A stretch of 64,000 nt of DNA from Allocoprobacillus sp002160865 (lineage in GTDB: Bacteria; Bacillota_I; Bacilli_A; Erysipelotrichales; Coprobacillaceae). The DNA is taken from NCBI RefSeq assembly GCF_042850985.1, contig NZ_AP031415.1, forward strand, positions 124,001 through 188,000. Reading direction: 5' to 3'. Below are positions 17,561 through 26,766 of the stretch, piece after piece. Position numbers and translations under genes: made by a program. Positions within the stretch are counted from its first letter, which is position 1. Every line of letters starts with the position of its first letter. A model generated the notes under the pieces. The model searched no databases, was not told the origin of the DNA, and was given only the letters and a program-made list of their open reading frames with translations.

Positions 17561-18967
17561 TTAATCGAATTTTGTTTGACCATTTGTTTCAATGACTTTC
17601 TTATACCAATAAAAAGATTTCTTTAAGTAACGTTTTAATGTTCCTTTTCCTTCATCATCTTTATCAACATAAATAAAACCATAACGTTTTCTCATTTCAC
17701 CTGTTCCTACTGAAACAATATCAATAGGTCCCCAACAAGTATATCCAATCACATCTACATCATCTTCTTCAATAGCCTTTTTCAAAGCTTCAATATGACT
17801 TGCTAAATATTCAATACGATAATCATCTTGAATAGAGCCATCTTCTTCAATATGATCAATAGCTCCTAAACCATTTTCAACAACGAATAAAGGTAATTGA
17901 TAGCGATCATACAGCTCATTTAATGCAACTCTAAGTCCGGTTGGGTCGATTGGCCAATCCCAATCATTACGTTGAAGATATGGATTAGAACGTTCAACAA
18001 TAAGTTCCTTACCATCAGGACTTGAAGCAATTGAAGAAAAATAATAACTAAAGGCAATAAAATCAACTTTTCCTTCCTTTAGGATTTCTTTATCTCCTTC
18101 TTCCATAGAAAGAGTTGCACCCATACGTTTTAATTGAGCTGTACATGTATTAGAATAATAGCCTTTACACATAACATCTCCATAATAGAAATTCGGCATC
18201 ATATGATATCTTCTTGCAAGAATATCATTTGGATGACAAGTTTTTGGATATGTTGTTGGATATTGGAACATACATCCTACTTTTAAAGTGGGATCAATAC
18301 GATGAGCCAATATAACTGCTTTTGCACTTGCTACCATCATATTGTGAGAAACAAGTACTTTTACATCAGCTGGATTTTCATTATCTTGATAAATAATACC
18401 TGCTTGATGATAAGGTTGTTTTTGATTCATAGTTTCATTGATTTCATTAAAAGTCATCCAATATTTGACTTTGTGATGATATCTACGGAAAATAACATCA
18501 CAATAATGTTCAAAGAAATCAATCAACTTTCTATTTCTCCATGAACCATATTTCTGAACAAGATATAATGGTGTTTCATAATGAGAAATTGTGACGATAG
18601 GTTGAATACCATATTTAAGTAGTTCATCAAAAACTTGATCATAAAAAGCTAAACCTTTTTCGTTAGGTGTCTTTTCATCACCATGTGGGAAGATTCTTGG
18701 CCAATTAATTGACATACGAAAACATTTGAATCCCATTTTTGCAAATAAAGCAATATCTTCTTTATAATGATGATAGAAATCAACACCTTCATGACTTGGA
18801 TAATAGCAATCCTCATGAACATAGCTATGGATTTCTCTTGGAACACCATGACGGGCTCCCATTTCCACATCAGCAATGCTTAAACCTTTTCCATCTTCTA
18901 AATAAGCACCTTCATACTGATTCGCTGCTGTGGCTCCTCCCCATAAGAAATTGTCTCTTATTTTCAT
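17561..18967 (-). CDS. 6-phospho-beta-glucosidase, GH1
   Basis: 468 residues. 'NFLWGGATAANQYEGAY' opens the barrel, the acid/base is E175 in 'MTFNEIN' and the nucleophile is E364 in 'FVVENGLG'; the C-terminal 'RKRYGFIYVDKDD' matches phospho-glucosidases. The start follows AGGAGG, leaving an untranslated leader of about 60 bases after the predicted promoter. It is a close relative of the GH1 gene at 9112-10584 but about 22 residues shorter near the N terminus. First enzyme gene of the RpiR-controlled minus-strand cluster. Confidence 0.93.
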   Translation of the reverse strand: MKIRDNFLWGGATAANQYEGAYLEDGKGLSIADVEMGARHGVPREIHSYVHEDCYYPSHEGVDFYHHYKEDIALFAKMGFKCFRMSINWPRIFPHGDEKTPNEKGLAFYDQVFDELLKYGIQPIVTISHYETPLYLVQKYGSWRNRKLIDFFEHYCDVIFRRYHHKVKYWMTFNEINETMNQKQPYHQAGIIYQDNENPADVKVLVSHNMMVASAKAVILAHRIDPTLKVGCMFQYPTTYPKTCHPNDILARRYHMMPNFYYGDVMCKGYYSNTCTAQLKRMGATLSMEEGDKEILKEGKVDFIAFSYYFSSIASSPDGKELIVERSNPYLQRNDWDWPIDPTGLRVALNELYDRYQLPLFVVENGLGAIDHIEEDGSIQDDYRIEYLASHIEALKKAIEEDDVDVIGYTCWGPIDIVSVGTGEMRKRYGFIYVDKDDEGKGTLKRYLKKSFYWYKKVIETNGQTKFD

Positions 18968-19033
18968 AAAAAAACCTCCTTGTATGTTTAAATATACATG
19001 CAAAGAGGCTTGAAAAAAATATTTATTGAACAA

Positions 19034-19090
19034 CATTTAACACTGTTAAAAAATTTGTCAAAAAATTGAAATAGAAAACTGAACAGTGTT
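19034..19090 (-). promoter_or_regulatory. Promoter with two candidate RpiR operators
   Basis: Read on the minus strand: TTGACA (19056-19061), 16-base spacer, TAAATG (19034-19039). The 9-mer AACAGTGTT occupies the spacer (19039-19047) and its reverse complement lies just upstream (19082-19090), overlapping the stop of the RpiR gene. A repressor on these sites would block the GH1 promoter. The -10 box is weak. Confidence 0.5.
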
Positions 19091-19982
19091 ATTTTTTATG
19101 AGTATTATCAATTAAGATAGGATTAGTAGAACTACGCTTATTTTCAAATTTGTGAGTAACATTCATTTTATATTCAAGATTGTCCATATAATTTAATGAA
19201 AAGTAAGTAGCGTATAAAATGTCTAAAAGAAAGAAAATTGATAAATTACTATTAAAATTTGCGATATTATGAGTTAATCGTTCTCTGGTAGAAATAAAGA
19301 GATTGATATCACTCATTTGACTTAATGTATTTTCTCCAAAAGATGTCATAGAAATAAAGGGAATCTTTTTTATAATACAGGTTTGGGCCATATCAATAAT
19401 ATTTCCTGTCTCACCAGAATATGAAATAAAGATCACACAATCACGATTGGTAATACAATTCATTTCATATCTTTGATAATTTAAATTGTTGGTGATATAA
19501 ACATTTTTTCCTATTTTCATCATTTTTTCTTTAAACGATTCTGCAATATTAAGTGCGGTTCCAAAAGAGTAAATATGAATATTTTGAGCTTTGGATAATG
19601 TAAGGACAGCTTTTTGTAAGGAATCATGTTGTAATAAGGATAAAGTATCTTTAATAGTCTCTTCATATAGAGTTCCCATTTTATTAGCAATTATAAAAAA
19701 AGTATCATTTTCATGAAAAGGAATATTAGGATCAACGGTTCCAAACTGCTGATCAAGATATTGTATTTCTTTTAAATATGCACTTTTAAAATGATCAAAT
19801 CCTTTAACACCAACTTTTTCACATAGATTTAAAACTGTTCCTGGGGAAGTATATGTTTCTCTTGCGATTTTTCTGGCTGAAATATCTTTGATATCTTCAC
19901 CAAGATTAATAATATAATCAGCGATAATCATTTCACTTTTTGAAAAATTATCTTTTTGAATTAATTTATCAACTAAAAGCAT
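19089..19982 (-). CDS. MurR/RpiR family transcriptional regulator
   Basis: 297 residues. N-terminal helix-turn-helix (about 1-78, 'SARKIARETYTSPGTVLNL') and SIS domain (about 110-250, 'IYSFGTALNIAESFKEKM' and 'FISYSGETGNIIDMA', the phosphosugar-binding loop). The SIS loop is the canonical Ser-x-Ser-Gly-Glu-Thr type, clearer than in the RpiR at 7818-8654. AAGGAG precedes the ATG. It lies directly upstream of GH1 and PTS IIC, so it most likely senses a phosphorylated beta-glucoside or its product. Confidence 0.9.
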   Translation of the reverse strand: MLLVDKLIQKDNFSKSEMIIADYIINLGEDIKDISARKIARETYTSPGTVLNLCEKVGVKGFDHFKSAYLKEIQYLDQQFGTVDPNIPFHENDTFFIIANKMGTLYEETIKDTLSLLQHDSLQKAVLTLSKAQNIHIYSFGTALNIAESFKEKMMKIGKNVYITNNLNYQRYEMNCITNRDCVIFISYSGETGNIIDMAQTCIIKKIPFISMTSFGENTLSQMSDINLFISTRERLTHNIANFNSNLSIFFLLDILYATYFSLNYMDNLEYKMNVTHKFENKRSSTNPILIDNTHKK

Positions 19983-20133
19983 AGCCTCACACTCCTTATA
20001 TCATTATTGTAACATATTATTCTCAAAGAAATCATGTGATTTCAAGACTTATTATTTAGAGATATTTCAATTATTCATTTTGATAAGGAGAGATATCTTG
20101 TAAGTTATTCTTTTTTCTATTAAATAATAGATT

Positions 20134-21465
20134 TTATATAAATGGGGCTAAATATATGGGCATAAACTGTATACCATTTTCCTGTTTGTAGTCTTTTTGC
20201 GAAAAGATATAACAATTTTTTATATGTTTTGAATATTTTTTTTCAAATTCACATATAGAATCATGTTTACCCAAACCTGAAGATTTGACCTCAATAGCTG
20301 AAATTTTACTACCTTCAGAAATTAAAAAGTCTATCTCATAATAATGAGTGCTATTTTCTTTTTGCCATGTATGATAATATAATTCTCTATCTTTTGAAGC
20401 TAATAATTGTGCCATTAAGTTTTCATATAAATATCCTAAATTTGCTGGTAATTTATCAGAAAGAAGTTTAGCATATATTTCATTTTCTGTAATAGGTCGG
20501 TCTATAAACATAAGTGTTACGAATAATCCCGTATCAGATAAATAGAGTTTATAGCTATTTAAATCTTTCGTTGAAGTCAAACTCACTTTAGGATCGGTTG
20601 AATTGTAGCAGGGTAATACAGTTTTAGAATCAAATAAATCAAATAATAATTCTTCTTCTTTAATCGTCGTTCTCTTTTTTAGCGCAGTGGACATACGGTA
20701 TTTCTTTTGATCTTTAGCTAATTGAGCGGGGATTGAATGATAAAGCGCAGATATTTTTCCTGATGGATCTATTTTTTTGAAATCTTCTTCATAAAGATGA
20801 ATAATTTGACGCTTTACATTATCTATAGTGGAAAAATTATTCCCATTCACATATGCTTCAACAGCTTGAGGCATACCACCGACTGCCATATATATCCTAA
20901 TATCTCTCATGAGTTTTCTATTCACTTCTTGACCAATTGCTCTTTTCATATCAAACAATTGCTTTATTAAATTATAATTATTTCCTGTGGCATTGCAGAA
21001 TTCTTCATAATCCATAGGATAGACTTCAATTTTCATTTCTTCAGAAGGGATTAAGATATCTTTCACATTTTTTTTAATGGATATTAAAGAACCAGTTTCA
21101 ATATAATGATATCGTCCATCTTTTACCAAGTGCTTAATTGCTTGTCTGGCTTTAGGAAATAACTGTACTTCATCAAAAATAATAACTGACTCATGTTCAT
21201 ATAAATTAATTCCAGTGATTGCCTGTAACCTTAAAAAAAACATATCCAAATTATTAATATCATCAAAGCAGGATAATATATCAGCTGAAGCAATTGAAAA
21301 ATCTATCAAAATGTATGATTTATACTCATTTTCAGCAAATAATTTAGCTATTGTTGATTTTCCTACACGTCTTGCACCTTCTAACAAAACAGCATAGTTA
21401 TCAGCATAATTTGATTTCCAATCTATTAATTTATCGTAAGCTTTTCTTTTGAAATACACTGCCAT
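20134..21465 (-). CDS. AAA+ ATPase with C-terminal DUF4143 domain
   Basis: 443 residues. Walker A 'LEGARRVGKSTI' near residue 30, Walker B 'VIIFDEVQLFP' near residue 95 and a C-terminal DUF4143 part ('YLSDTGLF', 'LYENLMAQLL', 'EIDFLISEGSKISAIEVKSS'). The last of these is a nuclease-like D...ExK pattern. This is a common, horizontally spread family of unknown role, often guessed to be in toxin-antitoxin or defence functions. The start is uncertain: AAGGAG is only 2-3 bases from ATG 21465 but 8 from the GTG at 21459. Directly upstream is a 33-bp tandem repeat. Confidence 0.85.
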   Translation of the reverse strand: MAVYFKRKAYDKLIDWKSNYADNYAVLLEGARRVGKSTIAKLFAENEYKSYILIDFSIASADILSCFDDINNLDMFFLRLQAITGINLYEHESVIIFDEVQLFPKARQAIKHLVKDGRYHYIETGSLISIKKNVKDILIPSEEMKIEVYPMDYEEFCNATGNNYNLIKQLFDMKRAIGQEVNRKLMRDIRIYMAVGGMPQAVEAYVNGNNFSTIDNVKRQIIHLYEEDFKKIDPSGKISALYHSIPAQLAKDQKKYRMSTALKKRTTIKEEELLFDLFDSKTVLPCYNSTDPKVSLTSTKDLNSYKLYLSDTGLFVTLMFIDRPITENEIYAKLLSDKLPANLGYLYENLMAQLLASKDRELYYHTWQKENSTHYYEIDFLISEGSKISAIEVKSSGLGKHDSICEFEKKYSKHIKNCYIFSQKDYKQENGIQFMPIYLAPFI

Positions 21466-21477
21466 CACTCCTTTTTA

Positions 21478-21594
21478 CATTTCTTCAATATTGTTTTGTT
21501 CTAAATCATACATTTCTTCAATATTATTTTATGCCAAATCATATATTTCTTCAATATTATTTTATGCCAAATCATACATTTCTTCAAAATTATA
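21478..21594. repeat. 33-bp tandem repeat, about 3.5 copies
   Basis: Units at 21478-21510, 21511-21543, 21544-21576 and a partial one from 21577. Units 2 and 3 differ at one base; unit 1 has several changes. Each contains TTTCTTCAATATT and AAATCATA. The unit is a multiple of three, and on the minus strand two copies are open as an 11-residue repeat beginning Met-Ile-Trp-His-Lys. It lies just upstream of the DUF4143 ATPase start. Confidence 0.85.
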
Positions 21595-21912
21595 GGTTAT
21601 GAGATTGGGTATTAATATGTAATGTATATTTTATATTATGATTGATGAGATTATAATTATTCATTAATATAGGATTTTGAGTTATATTTTATAATTGATT
21701 TCAACTCATATATCTATGTATAAAATGAATATATCGTTTACTCAAATACTCACTCATGATGTCGAGTAGAACCGTTTTATATTAATCATAACAATAATAT
21801 TTGTTTATTATTGTAAAGCTACGAATATAGAATGCTTTTTAGAAAATCTTTCATAATTTTTTTCATTATTCTTCTTTTTTTTATGTATAGTGAAGATAGG
21901 AAAGGTGATATT
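21595..21912. other. AT-rich intergenic region, no gene seen
   Basis: About 320 bases of very AT-rich sequence with stops in all frames before the glucosyltransferase. A short hydrophobic frame directly upstream of the glucosyltransferase ATG lacks a ribosome-binding site and is not believed. It should hold the promoters for the flanking divergent genes, but no convincing -35/-10 pair was found. Confidence 0.5.
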
Positions 21913-22911
21913 ATGAAAGTTTTATTATATTTTGAAAATCAGAATATGATTAGAAAATCTGGTATCGGAAGAGCACTTAAACATCAAATCATAGCATTGC
22001 AATCTCAAGGAATAGAATATACTTTAGATCCTCGAGAATCCTTTGATATTGCACATATCAACACAGTTGGACTTCAGAGTCAGTGGCTCATACATCGTTG
22101 TCATCAAATGCACAAAAAAGTCATTGTTCATGCGCATAGTACGGAAGAGGATTTTAAAAATTCATTTATTTTATCAAATCAGATGTCATCTCTATTTAGA
22201 AAACGATTAATGACAATCTATTCAAAAGCGGATTGTCTTATTACACCAACAGCATATTCAAAGAAACTTATTAGTCATTATGTCAATAAAGATATACCTA
22301 TATATGCTATAAGTAATGGTGTTGATATTGAAGAATATAATGATAATGAAGAGAGAATTCAATTGTTTAAACAATATTTTCATCTTACTTCACAACAAAA
22401 AGTTATTATCTGTGTTGGCTTGTTTTTCCAAAGAAAAGGAATATTAGATTTTATTGAAATCGCTCAAAAACTTCCCCAATATACTTTTATATGGTTTGGA
22501 GATATCTCTTTATATACCATACCTCAACAAATTCGAAATGTGATTAAACATCATCCATCCAATGTGATTTTTCCTGGTTATATAACCGGTGATATTATTA
22601 AAGGTGCTTATTGTGGGGCAGATGCGTTTTTCTTCCCTAGTTATGAAGAAACAGAAGGAATAGTTGTTTTAGAAGCGTTGTCATCTTATCAACAGGTTAT
22701 TTTGAGAGATATACCTGTTTATGAAGGTTGGCTTATACATGGAAAGAATTGTTATAAAGGAAAAGATAATGATGAGTTTATAGAATTGATACAAAATGTT
22801 GTGGAAAAGAAGCTTCCGTATTTAGGGAAAGAAGGGAGAAAAGTCGCTGAAGAACGTTCGCTTGAAAAAGTAGGAAAACAACTAAGAACAGTGTATCAGA
22901 CACTCCTTTGA
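21913..22911 (+). CDS. GT4 glycosyltransferase, 1,2-diacylglycerol 3-alpha-glucosyltransferase type
   Basis: 332 residues. 'KSGIGRALKHQIIAL' near the N terminus, 'HAHSTEEDFKNSF', 'TPTAYSKKL', 'ISNGVDI', 'VGLFFQRKGILDF' and 'PSYEETEGIVVLEAL' (the E-x7-E nucleotide-sugar motif) match the group that makes glucosyl-diacylglycerol, the membrane anchor for lipoteichoic acid. Acts at the inner membrane face with UDP-glucose. The ATG at 21913 follows AAAGGTGAT. The usual second glycosyltransferase of such pairs is not adjacent. A terminator overlaps its stop. Confidence 0.8.
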   Translation: MKVLLYFENQNMIRKSGIGRALKHQIIALQSQGIEYTLDPRESFDIAHINTVGLQSQWLIHRCHQMHKKVIVHAHSTEEDFKNSFILSNQMSSLFRKRLMTIYSKADCLITPTAYSKKLISHYVNKDIPIYAISNGVDIEEYNDNEERIQLFKQYFHLTSQQKVIICVGLFFQRKGILDFIEIAQKLPQYTFIWFGDISLYTIPQQIRNVIKHHPSNVIFPGYITGDIIKGAYCGADAFFFPSYEETEGIVVLEALSSYQQVILRDIPVYEGWLIHGKNCYKGKDNDEFIELIQNVVEKKLPYLGKEGRKVAEERSLEKVGKQLRTVYQTLL

Positions 22912-22932
22912 TGTGCTTAGGCACATCTTTTT
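22910..22932 (+). terminator. Terminator overlapping the glucosyltransferase stop
   Basis: GATGTGC / GCACATC 7-bp perfect stem, TTAG loop, T run. The stem begins within the TGA stop codon. Confidence 0.85.
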
Positions 22933-22941
22933 GATTAAGGG

Positions 22942-22973
22942 TTGCATTTTGGATTTTACCCATTGTACAATGG
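22942..22973 (+). promoter_or_regulatory. Promoter with 14-bp palindrome over the -10 box
   Basis: TTGCAT (22942-22947), 18-base spacer, TACAAT (22966-22971). The perfect palindrome CCATTGTACAATGG (22960-22973) covers the -10 box, so it is a candidate repressor site for the HAD plus trans-sulfuration gene pair. Confidence 0.45.
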
Positions 22974-22993
22974 TTAGAAGAGGGAGGAAAACG

Positions 22994-23815
22994 ATGAAAA
23001 ATATAGATATGATTGTGATGGATATGGATGGGACATTGTTAACATCTCAACAAAAAATACTCCCATATACAAAAGAGATTTTAATGCACTTACAAAAACA
23101 AGGCGTAGCTCTTGTTTTAGCAAGTGGCAGAGATGTCAGTAGCTTAGAGTATTATGGAAAACAGTTAGATATGGATCAATATCCTCAAAGTGGTTATATT
23201 GTTTTAAACGGATTAGAAATTTATAATTCAAAAAAAGAATGTTTGCATCGAGAACAAAGACTAACAAAAGATGATTTAATGATTTTGAATGAAATAGCAC
23301 AAACATCTTTCTTTGATATGATTATTTTCTTTGAAACATGTTTATATATTTTTGATTATGGGCATACAGGGATTATGGAAGAACATTTTATTGATAGAGA
23401 AAAACATATGGTTCATGATATTTATGAAATACCAGAACATCTTTTTTCTACAATAAAGAAAGTTGCATTTGTGCAAAGTGAAACAATGATGAGTGAAAAA
23501 ATACCAATTCTTCAAAAACAGATGTCTTCACGTTTTAGTATATGTAGAGTAGAAAAAGATTGGGTAGAAATTAATCCAGTTCATGCTTCAAAAGGACAGG
23601 CTCTTTTGAAGTTAACACAAATTAAAAATATATCATTAGATAATGTTATTGCTTTTGGTAATGGTGAAAACGATATAGATATGTTAAAAATAGCGGGAAC
23701 AGGTATAGCTATGGATAACTCTTTTGATACAGTAAAAGAAGTTGCAGATGCCATTTGTGCAGACAATGAACATGATGGAATTGGAAAATATTTAGAGGGA
23801 GAAATAAAATGTTAG
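22994..23815 (+). CDS. Cof-type HAD-IIB family hydrolase
   Basis: 273 residues. Motif I 'VMDMDGTLLTS', motif II Ser in 'LVLASGRDVSSL', motif III Lys in 'HASKGQALLKL', motif IV 'AFGNGENDIDML'. A typical Cof cap lies at about residues 85-185. Phosphatase of sugar phosphates or cofactors; substrate not determined. GAGGGAGG precedes the ATG. It overlaps the next gene by 7 bases, so it is linked to the trans-sulfuration enzyme. Confidence 0.9.
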   Translation: MKNIDMIVMDMDGTLLTSQQKILPYTKEILMHLQKQGVALVLASGRDVSSLEYYGKQLDMDQYPQSGYIVLNGLEIYNSKKECLHREQRLTKDDLMILNEIAQTSFFDMIIFFETCLYIFDYGHTGIMEEHFIDREKHMVHDIYEIPEHLFSTIKKVAFVQSETMMSEKIPILQKQMSSRFSICRVEKDWVEINPVHASKGQALLKLTQIKNISLDNVIAFGNGENDIDMLKIAGTGIAMDNSFDTVKEVADAICADNEHDGIGKYLEGEIKC

Positions 23816-24966
23816 ATCAAGAGAATATTTGTTTATCAGTAGAAAAAAAACAAAGAGACTATAAGAGTGTTGCGCCTGAGATTGTGCAAACATCATCATT
23901 TCAATTTGATGATTTTCAACACTATGTTGATGTTAATATGAATAAGAAAAGTGCTTATACATATACAAGAGGAGAAAACCCAACATTAACAATTCTAGAA
24001 GAGAAACTAGCTCAATTAGAAAAAGGAGAATGTGCTAAAGTTTTTGCTTCAGGAATGGGAGCAATCAGTGCCACAATATTGAGCTTGATTCAACAAAAGG
24101 ATCATATTATCATTGTGAATACTGTTTATGGATCAACTGTCAAATTCATTCAAAATCTTGAACGTTTTGGTGTTGAAAGTACAAAAATTGATGTATCTTC
24201 TACTGAAGATATATTTGCTTTTGTTAAGGAGAATACAAAAATGATTTATTTTGAAAGTCCTTCTTCTCAAAAGTTTGAAATGCTTGATTTAGAGATGATC
24301 AGTCAATTTGCGAAACAAAGAAATATTATCACAGTTATTGATAATACATGGGCAACACCATTATTTCAAAATCCTTTGGTGCATGGAATTGATATTGTTA
24401 TACATTCTTGTTCAAAATATATTGGAGGACATAGTGATTTGGTTGGTGGCGTTGTCATTTCTAATCAAAAATATATACATGAAATCAATGAATTTGGTCA
24501 AATCTTTTTAGGAGCAACAATGTCCCCAATGAATGCCTGGTTAGCATTAAGAGGATTACGAACATTGCCTGTTCGTTTAAAATCTCAAGAACAAAGTGTT
24601 AAACAAGTGATACAATTTTTACAACAAAGTCTATATGTTAAAAAAATATATCATCCTATGGTTCATACATCTACTGATTTAACAGATAAGTATTTAAAGG
24701 GATATGGAAGTTTATTAAGTTTTGTATTAAAAGATGCAACCCCAGATGTTATTGAAAGATTTGTTGATTCTTTAAAACATTTTACTTTGGCCTATAGTTG
24801 GGGTGGCTTTGAAAGTTTAGTCATGCCTGTATGGAAAGGAAGCAACGAGGAAGAATTGAAAAAAAGAGGCTTAGATATTGGACATATCAGAATGTATATT
24901 GGATTAGAAGAAGTAGAACTTCTTATAGAAGATTTACAAAATGCTTTCAATCATGCCTACAAATAA
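23809..24966 (+). CDS. PLP-dependent trans-sulfuration family enzyme (cystathionine/methionine gamma-lyase or synthase type)
   Basis: 385 residues, normal for the Cys/Met metabolism PLP family. 'YTYTRGENPT' (phosphate-binding Tyr-Arg), 'FASGMGAISATI', 'IDNTWATPLFQNPL' (PLP Asp) and 'SCSKYIGGHSD' with the Schiff-base Lys are all present. The members (cystathionine gamma-synthase, beta-lyase, gamma-lyase, methionine gamma-lyase) cannot be separated by eye. It overlaps the upstream HAD gene by 7 bases. Acts in the cytoplasm on sulfur amino acids. Confidence 0.88.
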   Translation: MLDQENICLSVEKKQRDYKSVAPEIVQTSSFQFDDFQHYVDVNMNKKSAYTYTRGENPTLTILEEKLAQLEKGECAKVFASGMGAISATILSLIQQKDHIIIVNTVYGSTVKFIQNLERFGVESTKIDVSSTEDIFAFVKENTKMIYFESPSSQKFEMLDLEMISQFAKQRNIITVIDNTWATPLFQNPLVHGIDIVIHSCSKYIGGHSDLVGGVVISNQKYIHEINEFGQIFLGATMSPMNAWLALRGLRTLPVRLKSQEQSVKQVIQFLQQSLYVKKIYHPMVHTSTDLTDKYLKGYGSLLSFVLKDATPDVIERFVDSLKHFTLAYSWGGFESLVMPVWKGSNEEELKKRGLDIGHIRMYIGLEEVELLIEDLQNAFNHAYK

Positions 24967-24989
24967 ATATCTTTGTTATATGATATAGA

Positions 24990-25033
24990 AAAGGAATTGA
25001 AATAAACTAATTGCGTATTTCAATTCCTTTTTC
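24990..25033. terminator. Bidirectional terminator between convergent genes
   Basis: 15-bp perfect stem: AAAGGAATTGAAATA (24990-25004) pairs with TATTTCAATTCCTTT (25016-25030). It lies between the trans-sulfuration gene and the hydrolase on the other strand and can serve both. Confidence 0.9.
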
Positions 25034-25836
25034 TATTGAATGTTAATAATATCTAAATCATCAGGAATCCATATATTTCCCTGGAAATATTGTTTGGCTT
25101 CTTTCATGTAGAGAGAATGACGTTGTTTGATATTTTTATCTTCAGTGTGATACAAAAGAAGATTTTGAATATTTAAAGACTGAGCTAATTGACAGGCATC
25201 TTTCACTGTCGAATGATGTTTTTCATAAGGATGAAAAATATCAGCTTCACTATGTAAACAAAAAGCTTCATGAAGTAACCAATCACTATTTTGAATATAA
25301 GCTTCATTGATTTGATGACATGGTTCATCTCCACAACAAGATAACTTTTTATTGTGATCTAATTGCATTTGAAAACCAAATTGTTTTGTTTTTGTAGAAT
25401 GGATATCAAAAAAAGTGACTTGATGATTGATAATCATATGACTATCATGATCTTGAATTTCAATCAAGTGATTGCGTTTGTTAATAAATTGTGTATGCTT
25501 TGCTTCTAAAACCAGATGAATCATTTGCATGATAATATCAATAAGTTCTTTATGAGCATATATACGCACTTCACCTTGATATTTTCCTTGACTCATATGT
25601 TGACCAATCATACGAATCATCCAGATAATTCCCATCAGATGATCAATATGTTTATGTGTGACAAAGATATCTTTAATATCCTGCCAATTAATATGCGCTT
25701 TTTCTAGCTGTGATAAAAGGGTATTTCCTCCACCACCATCTACTAAGAAATATTGATTTTGATTTTCAAATACAAAACAGGTATTATAACACTTTGTTAC
25801 TAAAGCATTTCCTGTACCTAGCATAATTAATTTCAT
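25033..25836 (-). CDS. MBL-fold metallohydrolase, ribonuclease Z-like
   Basis: 267 residues. 'LGTGNALVTKCYNT' is the RNase Z/ElaC-like N terminus and 'VTHKHIDHLMG' is the metal-binding HxHxDH motif; later ligands lie in 'HEAFCLHSEAD' and 'HSTVKDACQLAQ' to 'LLLYHTED'. The family includes tRNA 3' processing enzymes and other phosphodiesterases; lack of a clear exosite arm leaves the substrate open. GAGG precedes the ATG at 25836; the longer upstream frame has no site. Confidence 0.85.
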   Translation of the reverse strand: MKLIMLGTGNALVTKCYNTCFVFENQNQYFLVDGGGGNTLLSQLEKAHINWQDIKDIFVTHKHIDHLMGIIWMIRMIGQHMSQGKYQGEVRIYAHKELIDIIMQMIHLVLEAKHTQFINKRNHLIEIQDHDSHMIINHQVTFFDIHSTKTKQFGFQMQLDHNKKLSCCGDEPCHQINEAYIQNSDWLLHEAFCLHSEADIFHPYEKHHSTVKDACQLAQSLNIQNLLLYHTEDKNIKQRHSLYMKEAKQYFQGNIWIPDDLDIINIQ

Positions 25837-25962
25837 AGAAAACCTCCATTTCTTTTTTGATTTTACAAAAATGAGAATCATGAATCAAGATATTTTTTCG
25901 TTGGATTTATATGGATTTTCAAAGAAGAGAAATGATATAATGATGGCAAGGAGAATGATAAA

Positions 25963-26766
25963 ATGAAAATAGTTTTCTTTGATATTGATGGAACTTTAAT
26001 AAATGCTCAAGAAGGTATGATGCAACCTCGTCATCAAACAAAACAGGTTTTAAACGATTTTCAGAAACAAGGCAATAAGATCGTTATTGCTTCAGCAAGA
26101 GGCGCTATCCCTGAAGGATTAAAAGATATTCCATTTGATGGTTATGTTTTATGTGATGGACATTATATCATTTATAATAATGAGATTCTGGTTGATGAAG
26201 TTTTAACAACTCCAGAAATACAAAAACAAATGGAAGTTTATCAAAAATATCAAGGGCGACCTATGTTTTATGGACATCATGGAGAATGGTGTGATTGTTT
26301 GGATGATGAATTGATCGTTAAACATCGTGTAATGTTTCAGGGAACAGATCAAAGACCTGAGAATGTAGTAGAAAGATATGAGGCTCAGGATGTAGATGCT
26401 ATCAGTTGCTGTGTTTTGTTTGAAACAGTGGAACAAATGTGGAAAGCATATCATGAATTAGAAAATGATATGACAATTGTTGCTTATGATCATGGATTGA
26501 TTCGTATGGATGTTTATCATAAGGGATTTAAAAAAGGAACAGCCTGTAAGTATTTATATCAAAAATTAGGAATTGATCAAAAAGATACTTATGCTTTTGG
26601 TGATGGTGTGAATGATATGGAAATGTTTGAGTTGGTTGGACATGGTATTGCGATGGGAAATGCAGTAGATCGTTTAAAAAACATTGCAGAATTTGTTACT
26701 GATTATGTTGATTGTGCGGGTATTGACAAAGCATTTTATAAATATTTTGGAAAGGATCTATCATAA
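25963..26766 (+). CDS. Cof-type HAD-IIB family hydrolase
   Basis: 267 residues. 'VFFDIDGTLINAQEG' motif I, 'VIASARGAIPEGL' motif II, Lys in 'HKGFKKGTACKYL', and 'AFGDGVNDMEMF' motif IV. The short cap domain around residues 80-180 is C2B type. Substrate unknown. AAGGAGAATG lies upstream. Its TAA stop shares one base with the ATG of the esterase gene (TAATG), so the pair is coupled. Confidence 0.9.
   Translation: MKIVFFDIDGTLINAQEGMMQPRHQTKQVLNDFQKQGNKIVIASARGAIPEGLKDIPFDGYVLCDGHYIIYNNEILVDEVLTTPEIQKQMEVYQKYQGRPMFYGHHGEWCDCLDDELIVKHRVMFQGTDQRPENVVERYEAQDVDAISCCVLFETVEQMWKAYHELENDMTIVAYDHGLIRMDVYHKGFKKGTACKYLYQKLGIDQKDTYAFGDGVNDMEMFELVGHGIAMGNAVDRLKNIAEFVTDYVDCAGIDKAFYKYFGKDLS

Noticed and set aside
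21478..21594. CRISPR array
   Set aside because: The repeats are contiguous tandem copies without spacers, and no cas genes are present.
23581..23766. Minus-strand open frame inside the HAD gene
   Set aside because: Shadow of the plus-strand gene with no start signal; the same holds for similar frames inside many other genes here.
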